DNA of 64,000 bases. It comes from Erwinia tracheiphila. GTDB lineage: Bacteria; Pseudomonadota; Gammaproteobacteria; Enterobacterales; Enterobacteriaceae. Under the pieces are notes generated by a model. That model saw only the letters and a list, made by a program, of their open reading frames with translations, was not told where the DNA came from and made no database searches. A program made the translations under genes and the position numbers. Every line of letters starts with the position of its first letter. Positions within the stretch are counted from its first letter, which is position 1. The stretch covers positions 434,001 through 498,000 of the forward strand of contig NZ_CP089932.1 of NCBI RefSeq assembly GCF_021365465.1, given 5' to 3'. This document shows positions 18,041 to 26,824 of this stretch, piece by piece.

Positions 18041-18993
18041 GGACTGGATTAAGCTAATGAAGCCTATGGACTCGCCTCCGGCAATGGTCGCCAGCGCCAT
18101 ACTGGAGCATCGCAACGATACTGCCGCGCTCACCCACCTCCAGGAAACCGGGAATTAATCTGCTCCGTGGTTTCCGGTTTCAGTCCCCGCCCACTCAAAA
18201 AGCTGTTCACTGCTAACCAGTGCCGGACATCCTTCCTGGATGCTGCAGGCCTGCGTGATATAGAAGTCGAAGCCGTCACTAAAATGCTTGCCTGCGGCAA
18301 CGCGCAGTATCCTCACGTCAGGTATATCACCAACGCCTGCCACAGCAGGGCCTGTCCGTCCTGCGGTAAGAAAGCCACTGACCTGTGGATTGCCGCGCAG
18401 CTTTAGCCGATTCCCGGCTGGTGCACTACGCTGGCGGCGCCACGCTGAACTTCCGTTATCACGACCACAATACGGGTGAGCAGGCTACTGAGAAACTGAC
18501 GCAGCATGAGATGGTGAGACGCCTGAAGTAGCATATCCCGGAGAAGCACTTCTGGATGGTGCGTTATCTTGGTTTTCTGGCCAACCGGGTATGCGGCGAA
18601 AAACTGCCGCAGGTTTACAGGGTGCCGGGGATGGAAAAAACCGCGGCAGCGGTGAAGGTGTGCTACGCGCAGATGAGTAAGCAGTTCCTGCGGCGCGATC
18701 CGTTTGAATGCGTGTTGTGCGGCGGGCGTATGGAGTACCGCCGCGCGGTGACAGGCCTGAGCGTACAGGGGCTGAAAACCCACGCCCGGGAGATAAGCCT
18801 GATGAGGTACATCCCGGCCTGACGCAGGAAAGATCCCCTTCGCGCACGCTGGCAGCCTGAAAAACAACCTGGAAAAGCACAAATCTTCACCAGGTTGCGG
18901 GGAGCAGACAGACCCTGCAGCATACGAATCTAATGATGGTTGAATTTTAGTCAGTTCATTCCAGCGCAGAAATAGTTTCAATTTCCTATACGT
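18041..18993 (+). pseudogene. IS91-family element remnant (small ORF end plus deleted transposase)
   Basis: Begins within the small accessory ORF (WDWIKLMKPM), then the transposase N-terminus from about 18167 (SGFSPRPLKKLFTANQCRTS). A stretch is missing between CG and NAQYPHVRY, and a large internal deletion joins WIAAQL to SRLVHYAGGATLNFRYHD. One TAG stop follows (18530-18532) and the C-terminus ends ISLMRYIPA at 18822. The ori end TTTCAATTTCCTATACGT closes at 18993 and abuts GAAC. Confidence 0.75.
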
Positions 18994-19103
18994 GAACCAC
19001 CCCGGCACAGTCCCCTGAAGGAATGGCAATTCCGTTCACCGCCAATGTCAGCTTTTTCCGGGCTGTGATAACATCTTAGGGTCATTTTTCAGAGCCAGGG
19101 CTG

Positions 19104-20010
19104 ATGAAAAAGAAAAACAGCACACCCACTCCCCACGATGCCACGTTCAGGCAGTTCCTGACGCAACCGGACATTGCCCGGGACTTTATGGAAATCCACT
19201 TGCCCGCAGAGCTGCGTGCAGTCTGCGATCTCAGCACGCTGAAGCTGGAATCCGGCTCGTTCGTTGAGGATGATCTCCGCCAGTATTTCAGCGACGTCCT
19301 CTACAGCCTGAAAACCACAGCCGGCGACGGATATATTCATGTTCTGGTCGAGCACCAGTCAACGCCGGACAAACATATGGCTTTCCGCCTGATACGCTAT
19401 GCGGTGGCCGCCATGCAGCGCCACCTGGAGGCAGGGCATAAAAAACTGCCACTGGTGATACCGGTGCTGTTCTATACGGGTAAGCGCAGCCCGTATAGAA
19501 CAGCACCCGCTGGCTGGATGAGTTTGACGATCCGGTGCTGGCCGGTAAACTCTACAGCAGCGCTTTCCCGCTGGTAGACGTTACGGTCATTCCGGATGAT
19601 GAAATTGCTGGCCACCGTAGCATGGCCGCCCTGACCTTACTGCAGAAACATATTCATCAGCGGGACCTGGCAGAACTGGTTGATCGGCTGGCGCCCATTT
19701 TGCTGGCGGGATATCTGTCTTCATCGCAGGTGATTTCTCTGGTACACTATGTAGTACAGGCAGGCGAAACAGCCGACGCCTTTGTACGCGAACTGGCACA
19801 GCGTGTGCCGCAACACGGAGACGCACTTATGACCATCGCACAACAACTTGAACAGAAGGGCATCGAGAAGGGTATCCAGCTAGGCAGGAAGGTCGCAATG
19901 AAGGCAAGCTGGAAGTTGCCCATACCATGCTGCAGAACGGCATTGACCGTAATACCGTCATGAAAATGACCGGTCTGACTGAAGACGACCTGCCACAGAT
20001 CCGCCACTAA
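19104..20010 (+). pseudogene. Rpn/YhgA-family recombination-promoting nuclease, two frameshifts
   Basis: PD-(D/E)XK-type nuclease of the Rpn (RpnA, YhgA, transposase_31) family. The N-terminus reads [19 protein letters not shown] and the nuclease core contains [18 protein letters not shown]. After GKRSPY the frame breaks inside an 18-bp perfect inverted repeat (19463-19507), and the protein continues in another frame as [18 protein letters not shown] up to IQLGR. A second lesion near 19882 looks like loss of one unit of a GGCA repeat; the third frame completes with a LEVAHTMLQNGIDRNTV segment and a stop at 20008-20010. Confidence 0.8.
19463..19507. repeat. Perfect 18-bp inverted repeat at the rpn frameshift
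   Basis: Arms 19463-19480 (GGTGCTGTTCTATACGGG) and 19490-19507 pair perfectly around a 9-base loop. The family protein would be expected to read SPYPYS here, which needs an imperfect palindrome; the perfect version carries the frameshift. Confidence 0.85.
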
Positions 20011-20270
20011 TCCTTTCCTGACACGCCCTGCCGGGCCATCAGCGTAAACTGGCAGGGCAGGGCGGTATTCCTTCAGGCTCTGCCTGCCAGCCATCTCTGA
20101 TGAACGTAGCAGCGCCGCAGGCGTGCTACGTTCTAAACCGTCTGCGCGTTCTGCTGCCGTGGAAAGTCGATCTCACATCTGCATAAGCGTCAATACGGTC
20201 TGGATGTGACGCTTACAAACACATAATAATTCAAACACATCTTTTTTTTATTTTCACAAGAAGTTGTGCA
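20011..20270. other. Intergenic region with GAACGTAGC hairpin
   Basis: No gene seen. 20102-20133 is an inverted repeat (GAACGTAGC ... GCTACGTTC) whose right half, GGCGTGCTACGTTC, equals the ter end of the IS91-type remnant at 54932-54945. It may be a solitary element end. AT-rich sequence at 20220-20270 is a plausible promoter for the next gene. Confidence 0.4.
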
Positions 20271-23200
20271 ATGCCCATCAGTACAGTTGCAATATCCTCT
20301 GCAGTACCACGTCAGAGCGACGTCAAATATAACGTGAATGACGGCAGCGTGGAGTCAGCTCCCCTGTTGAGTCGTTTAAACTTCGTCAGCAACAGCACGA
20401 ACGACCTGCAGGATAAAGAGCTGAAGGACAAGCTTGAAGAAGGCAAAAGACTGTATCAGGCTGCCCAAAGCCTTGGACATTCCGGCAACAATGATCCCGT
20501 TATGCCCGCCTTTAAAGGCGGGTGGCTTAAGAAATGCGGGATATATACCCTGCTTGGCGGGGCGGTGATAGGTGGCGTGTTCGGTATCGGAATGTTGGCA
20601 GGATATAAATTCGGTCGGGCCGCGAACGTTAATAACGGTGCCCTGGGAAACCGCCCGTCGCCGGACAGCACACCTCACCCTGCCATTAAAGTAAATCAGA
20701 CGGAACAGGACACCATTCCTGATGACCGGCCTCTTCGCTTGCACATACCGCTTCCTTCTTATGACGAAACGGAACATGCCCATTTCCGTCGCCATCTGCC
20801 GGATGAAAACGTAACGGGCGGCCCGACCGGTCCCCGACAGATGAAGAGCAGAAAAAGGTCCCATAAAGCAAAAATGGCGTTCCCCACTGCCACAAAACGT
20901 GCAAACAGCGAGGTTACAAAACTGCTCCGCGCTCAGGGTCTGCTGGACAGGGGAAGGGTCAGCAAAGAACGCATGTTGTCCGAAGTGGCCGGCTATCTGT
21001 ACGGCGGTGAGACAGGTATTGCGGGTAACAGGGAGCAGCTCAGGGATCTGGCCAGAAAGATGCTTGCTGCAAACAGACTGTATGGTGGACAGAATGACGA
21101 AGAACTTTCCTTCGCACGGGCAGAGGCCGTGGTTCGTCAGTGGCTGTTCAGCAACGTTCTGGGAAAGACACCCACAGAATATATTCTGGACAGGATGGAA
21201 GCAGATCCTTATCCGTCTTATTACACGGTCAGCAGTATCCTCCACCTGTTAGATTTACAGGAATTGTTTAAAAACCGTCAGATAAGTTATACAAAAATGC
21301 CCGAAAAACAGAGGGGAGTCTTTAATGCAATGTGGTATTCCGCCCTGTGGGCAGATATGCCCTTTCTTAAATTCACTGAAGATAAATCTTACGGCAATGA
21401 AAAATCAGTCAGCGCACTGGAACTCGGGAGCGGTGAATTTGCCAACCTCTTTACCGGCTCCCTTTTTCTGAAAAACCTGTCAGATGAATAATTTACCGCT
21501 GAAGAAGCGATGACGGTCGGTGAGTCAATGTGGGAGTTAGCCGTTCGCGAAGGGGTGACGGAAGATAATATTGTTTATTATGGCTCACCCGCCCTGTTTT
21601 TCACTGCCTCTGAGTCACCCGGAAACAGTAAACTGGCCGGGGATAATGTTGCTGCGGCTGTTAACAGCTATGTCCAGTTCAGAGAAACAGTTACTGAGCT
21701 ACGGCAGGAGATAAAAAAGAAATACGATGACTATCTTTCAGCAACAAAAAAATGGCGCAGTAAGGGCAAGCTGGCCGATAAGATTGTAGCAGAGTGCCAT
21801 GTCCTTTTTCCGGCCTTACCTACCATAGGCGATGCTATCCTCAGCCCGGAGCCTCGGCGGGAAAGAGAAGATAAAAAGGCAAAAGAGTCTTATATGCTGG
21901 GCATGTCAAAACCCTGCAGGAGAGCACCGGACAGTCTGAGTGATGAATACAATACCCTGACGACTGACGTGGCTGAAAAATTTAAGGATATCGACAGATA
22001 TGTGATCCTCTCAGCATTAAGCACGTTGCACGAAGATGATCGGGCATTTATTTCTTCAGCCGATACTATCCTGCACAGGGTCCTTTTTGAGATGAAAACA
22101 AACAGGTACAGCGGCAGCAGATTGGCACTGCTGAACATGAACACCAATATATCTCTGAAAAACAAGGATTTTTTTGCCGCGCGTCGGGGAGAAACAGAAC
22201 AGATATATGCGCTGAAAAACTCCAACAAGTCGGATGGAAGCTACGAAATATACCGGGTCGATCATCATATAAATCGTTACACCTATTATGACCTTTTTGA
22301 CAGGAATGATTTGAAACTTCTCAACGCCATCGACGGCAGAATTGTGAATCTTACGCCGGGTTCCCGGGAAAAAATAACCTGTAAAATAGAGGTCGCCGAT
22401 CAGATTGCAGCGGGTGGTAATATGACACAACTGATTGATCATCTGAGCGGTGTCCACCGGAATAAACTTTATAATTCCTTATATGAGTCAGGAAATGACC
22501 TAGCGGAAATTGAAAAAATCTGGCATACGGTTAAACATTTCATTCCATTTTATGACTGTATTGACGGCAGCATCAACCATGATGCTGCCCTGGCGGTGCC
22601 TTCGTGCCTGACAGATATCATTGCTTTCCTGCCAGTGATCGGAGAAGCCGTCAGTCTGAGTGCCAGGTTTGGGATGGTGGCGGCAAGAGAGGCTCTCTTT
22701 GCAGGCCGCACAGGCGTTGTTGCAGTGGGGAAAAATGCGCTCCGGGGCGCCAGCGCCAGTATGCCAACGACCGCCGAGCTGGCCTCGTTAGGGAACGGCG
22801 CTCTGAAAGCTGCAGACCCCGGTTTCCAGTTGCTGGCAGCAGCAGCGCGACCTGGCAGGGACTTTGCGAAAAGAGTTGCTGCCCTGCTGTCCGGTAGTAA
22901 AAAAACGCCCGTACTGGCGCAAAAGATGGCCAGTGAGGGCTGGCTTGCCCGTCTCCCACAGGCGACATCAGGCGAGTTGATTAAGGGGAAACTGCCGGGC
23001 ACGGATCTGGCGGTGCCGATAAAAGCCGTCGACAGGCTGCATGATGGCAGGAATGTTTACGTGCGGGTCAATCCCGAAACCGGTATGCCGGGAGTGCAAA
23101 AATTTATCTGTAAGAAAAATGGAGTTCTTGAACCCCTGCACGCCAAGGTGGAAAAAATCAGGAACATCAGAGAGGTATGGACAGAAAGTAACCGGGCAGA

Positions 23201-23370
23201 CAATGATATTACTTATACAGGCGGCCGGGCCAAGAGAGGTGCCGGGGCCAGCAAACTGTGTTCTGCCCGTTCTCCTTCACCGGATATAGAACTTTCTAGT
23301 GTTATTATGAAAAAGAGATCTCGCGATGAATGTAAAAAAATATTACAACACTGGGAAGATTCAAAAATTC
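20271..23370 (+). pseudogene. Large toxin/effector-like protein gene, in-frame stop and IS1-truncated
   Basis: Two open segments in one frame, 406 codons and then about 629, are separated only by TAA at 21489-21491, so this was one protein of more than 1030 residues. The N-terminus is Ser/Thr/Asn-rich and lacks a Sec signal. A glycine-rich hydrophobic segment lies at about residues 90-115, and a second hydrophobic region (CLTDIIAFLPVIGEAVSLSA) follows KHFIPFYDC in the later part. The architecture is like large secreted toxins or type III effectors, but I cannot name a family and saw no hrp box. The IS1 at 23371 cuts the C-terminus and supplies the terminating TGA. Confidence 0.6.
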
Positions 23371-23385
23371 GGTCGTGACGCAGAT

Positions 23386-23889
23386 TTATTGATAATGATG
23401 AAGAGTAAGATACCAACCGATGATCTTATCGTGCATTTCCTCTGACTTCGAAAAGCAAATTGTTCTGCGGGTCAGTCGTTTGATATGTGTACGAAGATTA
23501 AGATTATGTCGTTCTGTCCGTTGGGTATATTTCTTGCTCACCACGTGGCCTGTTGCACTTAACAGAACTTTATAAACCGGCCAGGCATCTGTCATATAAA
23601 AGGCAATGTTAAATTTGCTTAACAGGGCCAGCAATCGTCGCAGGGTCGGGGCATTTCTCGGGCCGAAGACGTGGGCCAGAGCACGTTTGCGGATACGGTC
23701 ATAAGCATAGAACAACCATCGGGGATTGCTTTTACACCGCACGTAAGACCATTGTTCACCGGCTTCACAGCAGATAACAACCTCCGTGTCGGGGTCGATA
23801 TTCTCAGCTACCTGCTTTGGCGAAATTTTTTTAAGTGCCGCAGAACCGTATTGAGGCTGATACCGAGAACCCGTGCGGTATCGCGACAT
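23386..23889 (-). CDS. insB: IS1 InsB
   Basis: Catalytic half of IS1 transposase, overlapping insA in the -1 frame. It begins in practice inside the overlap (ISPKQVAENIDPDTEVVICC) and includes the DDE-like residues in DTEVVICCEAGEQW, FYMTDAWPVYK and SKSEEMHD. Translated as the InsAB' fusion rather than from its own start. The length and the end (IIGWYLTLHHYQ) match intact IS1. Confidence 0.82.
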   Translation of the reverse strand: MSRYRTGSRYQPQYGSAALKKISPKQVAENIDPDTEVVICCEAGEQWSYVRCKSNPRWLFYAYDRIRKRALAHVFGPRNAPTLRRLLALLSKFNIAFYMTDAWPVYKVLLSATGHVVSKKYTQRTERHNLNLRTHIKRLTRRTICFSKSEEMHDKIIGWYLTLHHYQ

Positions 23890-24083
23890 CCGTAACCATT
23901 CATGGCCATATTAACAATGGTCTGGTGTGTGTCTGGTTTGGCACCGGAGTAGCTAAAGTTGAGCAGAAAGGTCTTTGAACAATGCTTGCAGATGTAACGT
24001 TGGGCACCGGATGCTGAATGTCCGTTACATCGTACAGCATGAGTTTCATTGCACTGAGGGCAGACGGCATCAACTTTAGCCAT
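23808..24083 (-). CDS. insA: IS1 InsA
   Basis: The 91-residue IS1 regulator/N-terminal half of transposase. It carries the zinc-finger cysteines CPQCN and CKHCSK and a helix-turn-helix YGCRDTARVLGIS. InsA alone binds the IS ends and represses; the active transposase InsAB' arises by -1 frameshifting into the insB frame. The A-run needed for slippage lies near the end of insA (AAAAAAATTT on this strand, about 23822-23831). Confidence 0.85.
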   Translation of the reverse strand: MAKVDAVCPQCNETHAVRCNGHSASGAQRYICKHCSKTFLLNFSYSGAKPDTHQTIVNMAMNGYGCRDTARVLGISLNTVLRHLKKFRQSR

Positions 24084-24136
24084 ATGTTACATCCAAAGCG
24101 CAAAGCATACGTGATCAGCAAGTCTGCGTCACGACC

Positions 24137-24428
24137 GTCTTCTGATATTTATACAGGACGACTAAATAACTGACCCTATATGGCGTTGGTGCATGGATCG
24201 CTGAAGATCGCAACGTCCCCTTACCCACTGTAATTCGGCCTAGTGGGAGCGAAGCTGCAAAATGCGACATCTGGCTTTTTTGAACTGGATCTGAGTAACA
24301 ATTGCTCATCTGTGAAATGGTTACTATAGCTATTACCCATTGATGATTCAGGGAGTTGGGATATTGTCACAGGAGAAGGTTTTTGATGACAGGGACGGGT
24401 GGAGTTTGCTTGCTGACGAGTTTCTCGA
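24137..24428. other. Gene-free region with a repeated 36-bp motif
   Basis: No gene recognised. GGCCTAGTGGGAGCGAAGCT, continuing to GCGACAT (24228-24262), recurs nearly exactly at 56147-56181 just outside a Tn3-type end. What the motif belongs to is unknown. Confidence 0.35.
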
Positions 24429-24583
24429 CCCTGTACACGATTCTGTGTAAATGCCTTTTCTCAGTAGTGGCCGTCCAGGCGGTCACCGAACTCGATAATA
24501 AAGCGGCTCATTGCCATGCGCCAGTCTCTCAGCGGCATTGTCCATTTTTGCGAGGCCGCCTGGATTGCCAGCCACACTACCTT
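24429..24583 (-). mobile_element. IS256-family right-end fragment
   Basis: Starts at CCCTGTACACGATTCTGTGT, the IS256 end seen at 4277, and holds the last roughly 35 codons of the transposase on the minus strand (KWTMPLRDWRMAMSRF, GDRLDGHY). It is cut at about 24583, where IS91-type sequence begins. Confidence 0.75.
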
Positions 24584-24589
24584 CTTCCC

Positions 24590-25581
24590 TGCGTCGGGCC
24601 GGGATGTACCTCATCAGGTTTATCTCCCGCGCGTGGATTTTCAGCCCTGCACATTCAGACCCGTAACCGCACGGTGGTACGCCATTCGCCCGCCGCACAG
24701 CACACATTCGAACGGGTCTCGCCGCAGGAACTGCTTACTCATCTGCGCGTAGCACACCTTTGCCACCGGCTCCGGCTTTTCCATCCCCGGCGCGCTGCAG
24801 ACCACCGGCAGCTTTTCTCCGCACACCCTGTTGGCCAGAAAGCCAAAATAACGCACCATCCGGAAGAACTTCTCCGGGATGTGCTGTTTCAGCCGTGCCA
24901 CTATGTCACGCCGCGTCAGCGTTTCCGTCGCCTGCTCACTGGTGTTGTGGTCATGGTGGCGGAAGCTCAGCGTGGCTCCGCCCGCATAGTGCGCCAGCCG
25001 GGAACCCGCTATCGGTGGCTTTTTCAGGTAGCGGCCCAGGTATTTCACGGTGTTTTTTTCCACCCGCCGTCTTTTTTGACATGTACACATGCCAGTAATC
25101 GCTCCCGGCGGTCAGTATCAGGCTGCGCCACTGTGATTAGGTGCTGATATGTGGCAACGAAGGGGGGATTGCGACGCCTTCGGACCAGATGCTCAGGAGT
25201 AACTGGCGGATATTCCACATCCAGCGGGCGCGCATAGCATCCTTACGGAAGCTGATTTTTTTCCACTTTCCGTGCGCATTGATGCCGCCGCAGGTGACAG
25301 AGACATGAACGTGGGGATGCCAGTTGAGTCGTCTTCCGTACGTATGGATGACGCAGAAAATGCCGATATCCACAGGTCGGTGGCTTTTTACCGCAGGAGG
25401 GACAGACCCTGCTGTGGCAGACGTTGGTGATGTATTTAACATGCTGACAACCGGGATTATCGTAGCCATATTCCTTCACGCCGCTGATGCGGGTGCCGCA
25501 GGCGAGCATTTTAGTGATGACTTCCACTTCGATATCGCGCAGACCGCAGGCGTCGAGGAAGGACGTCCAGCACTGGTTAGC
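24590..25581 (-). pseudogene. IS91-family transposase remnant, multiply broken
   Basis: The C-terminal part, 24641-25090, is open in its own frame (KNTVKYLGRYLKKPPIAGS ... GLNVQG) but separated from the N-terminal part by a frameshift in an A-run (25055-25061) and by a TAA at about 25137. The N-terminal part (25140-25577) has an internal deletion of about 170 bp between DIGIF and CGYRHF compared with the copy at 26825-28510. The 24600-25260 segment is almost identical to 27003-27660, giving a direct repeat around the vapBC cassette. Confidence 0.75.
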
Positions 25582-25785
25582 TGTAGTGACACGCAATGAT
25601 GATCACTCCGGCGTGCAATAAATGTCCCTTTTCAAACCACATTACGTGAGAATGAAATCCCGTTTCAAATCACTGTATCTGAGAATCAAACCACATTAGC
25701 TGATTCTGAGCCACATTGCGGATTTGCCCGCGCACCCTCTGTGAGAATGAGCAGACCATCAGAAAAACGGCCGGTTTTCTGATGG
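25582..25785 (+). repeat. Left inverted end of the vapBC cassette
   Basis: Pairs with 26549-26752. The outer 143 bases are nearly identical in inverted orientation. The inner part includes a hairpin around CAGAAAACNGNCCGTTTTCTG at 25757-25785 that may terminate transcription. Confidence 0.75.
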
Positions 25786-25944
25786 TTACAGATCGGTACC
25801 GTTTCTATCTGAATCATCGCAAGAAAACTCATTGTGGAAATCAACGCAAGATTGCTCTATGCCATTTATCTTTTCTTGTTGGTTGCGATGATGCTTATTT
25901 TGATTCAAAATAACATCAAAATATGAGTCTCACGAGGTGATATT

Positions 25945-26151
25945 ATGAGAACGACAGTCACAATTGATGATGTGCTGTATGCGCAGGCGCTGGAAATGGC
26001 CGATCCCGGTATGGATAAGGCTGATATTTTCCGTGAAGCAGTGAAAACATTTGTTCGGGTGCAGGCAGCAAAAAGACTGGCTTCGCTCGGTGGTTCATCA
26101 CCTGAAATGCAGATGGTTCCTCGCCGCCGCGAGGAGCCATCCGCAAAATGA
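25945..26151 (+). CDS. vapB: VapB-type antitoxin
   Basis: A 68-residue antitoxin. The N-terminus ([18 protein letters not shown]) has the ribbon-helix-helix pattern of DUF2191/VapB proteins, which bind the operon promoter, and the C-terminal tail would wrap the toxin. The ribosome site ACGAGGTG lies about 8 bases before the ATG. It overlaps vapC by ATGA. Expression is expected to be autorepressed by the VapBC complex; a candidate operator in the AT-rich 25900-25940 was not resolved. Confidence 0.85.
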   Translation: MRTTVTIDDVLYAQALEMADPGMDKADIFREAVKTFVRVQAAKRLASLGGSSPEMQMVPRRREEPSAK

Positions 26152-26525
26152 CTATTTTGGTTGATACGTCTGTCTGGGTTGACCATTTCAGAAACAGAAA
26201 TGACGGGTTGATTCAGCTGCTTAGTGGGGAGCAGGTTCTGATTCACCCGATGATACTGGCAGAGATAGCCTGTGGAACCCCACCGGCTCCAAGACTGCGA
26301 ACGCTTGGCGATCTGGGGCTGTTACCACAGTGCCATCAGGCTAATATTACCGAAGTTATGACGTTTATTGAAAACGAAAAGCTGTACGGGCTTGGATGTG
26401 GACTGGTTGATATTACGTTACTGGCATCGACCCTGATAACACCAGGAGCGAAGCTCTGGACGCTGGATAAACGACTTGAGAAGCTGGCTAAACGTCTTAA
26501 TGTGAGTTATCAGCCTGTTCATTGA
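26148..26525 (+). CDS. vapC: VapC-type PIN-domain toxin
   Basis: A 125-residue PIN-domain ribonuclease. Acidic active-site residues are visible: D6 ([11 protein letters not shown]), E39 (MILAEIACG), D90 ([12 protein letters not shown]) and D107 ([12 protein letters not shown]). VapC toxins cut tRNA or rRNA until neutralised by VapB. The gene is intact and coupled to its antitoxin, so the cassette can work as an addiction module stabilising the surrounding DNA. Confidence 0.85.
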   Translation: MTILVDTSVWVDHFRNRNDGLIQLLSGEQVLIHPMILAEIACGTPPAPRLRTLGDLGLLPQCHQANITEVMTFIENEKLYGLGCGLVDITLLASTLITPGAKLWTLDKRLEKLAKRLNVSYQPVH

Positions 26526-26548
26526 CAGAATTTAAACCACTCTGGAAA

Positions 26549-26752
26549 CCGCCAGAAAACAGCCCTGTTTTTTGGCGGTCTGCGTATTCTCAAAGAGAGT
26601 GCGTGAGCGAATCCGCAATGTGGCTCAGAATCAGCTAATGTGGTTTGATTCTCAGATACAGTGATTTGAAACGGGATTTCATTCTCACGTAATGTGGTTT
26701 GGGAAAGGGTATTTATTGCGCGTCTGGGCGATCATCATTGTGCGTCACTACA
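26549..26752 (-). repeat. Right inverted end of the vapBC cassette
   Basis: Mirror image of 25582-25785. The inner hairpin (CCGCCAGAAAACAG ... TTTTTTGGCGG at 26549-26579) follows vapC closely and can act as its terminator. Confidence 0.75.
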
Positions 26753-26824
26753 GGTATCTCCAGGCGGTAATATTCCCGGCGCAGCAGGTCCGTGATGCGG
26801 TAACGCCACATGGGCATCACGTTC

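Larger units (their letters stand above)
23371..24136 (-). mobile_element. IS1-family element, 766 bp
   Basis: Ends GGTCGTGACGCAGA (left) and its complement TCTGCGTCACGACC (right, to 24136) form the terminal inverted repeats. The size and the two overlapping frames insA and insB are those of IS1. The flanks (AAAAATTC and GTCTTCTG) are not duplicated, so the target has been rearranged since insertion. Confidence 0.85.
25582..26752. mobile_element. Transposase-less cassette carrying vapBC with long inverted ends
   Basis: The ends 25582-25724 and 26610-26752 are near-perfect 143-bp inverted repeats starting TGTAGTGAC. Weaker similarity continues inwards to about 25785 and 26549. Inside the repeats, AAACCACATTA and TGAGAATSAAA motifs recur, like the multiple subterminal repeats of IS21-type ends. 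The only genes inside are vapB and vapC; no transposase is encoded. The cassette interrupts an IS91-type transposase remnant at 25581. Adjacent bases (GGTTAGC and GGTATCT) are not a clear target duplication. Confidence 0.7.

Noticed and set aside
20100-20270. hrp box upstream of the effector-like gene
   Set aside because: No GGAACC ... CCAC pair with the right spacing is present, so type III control is not supported by sequence.
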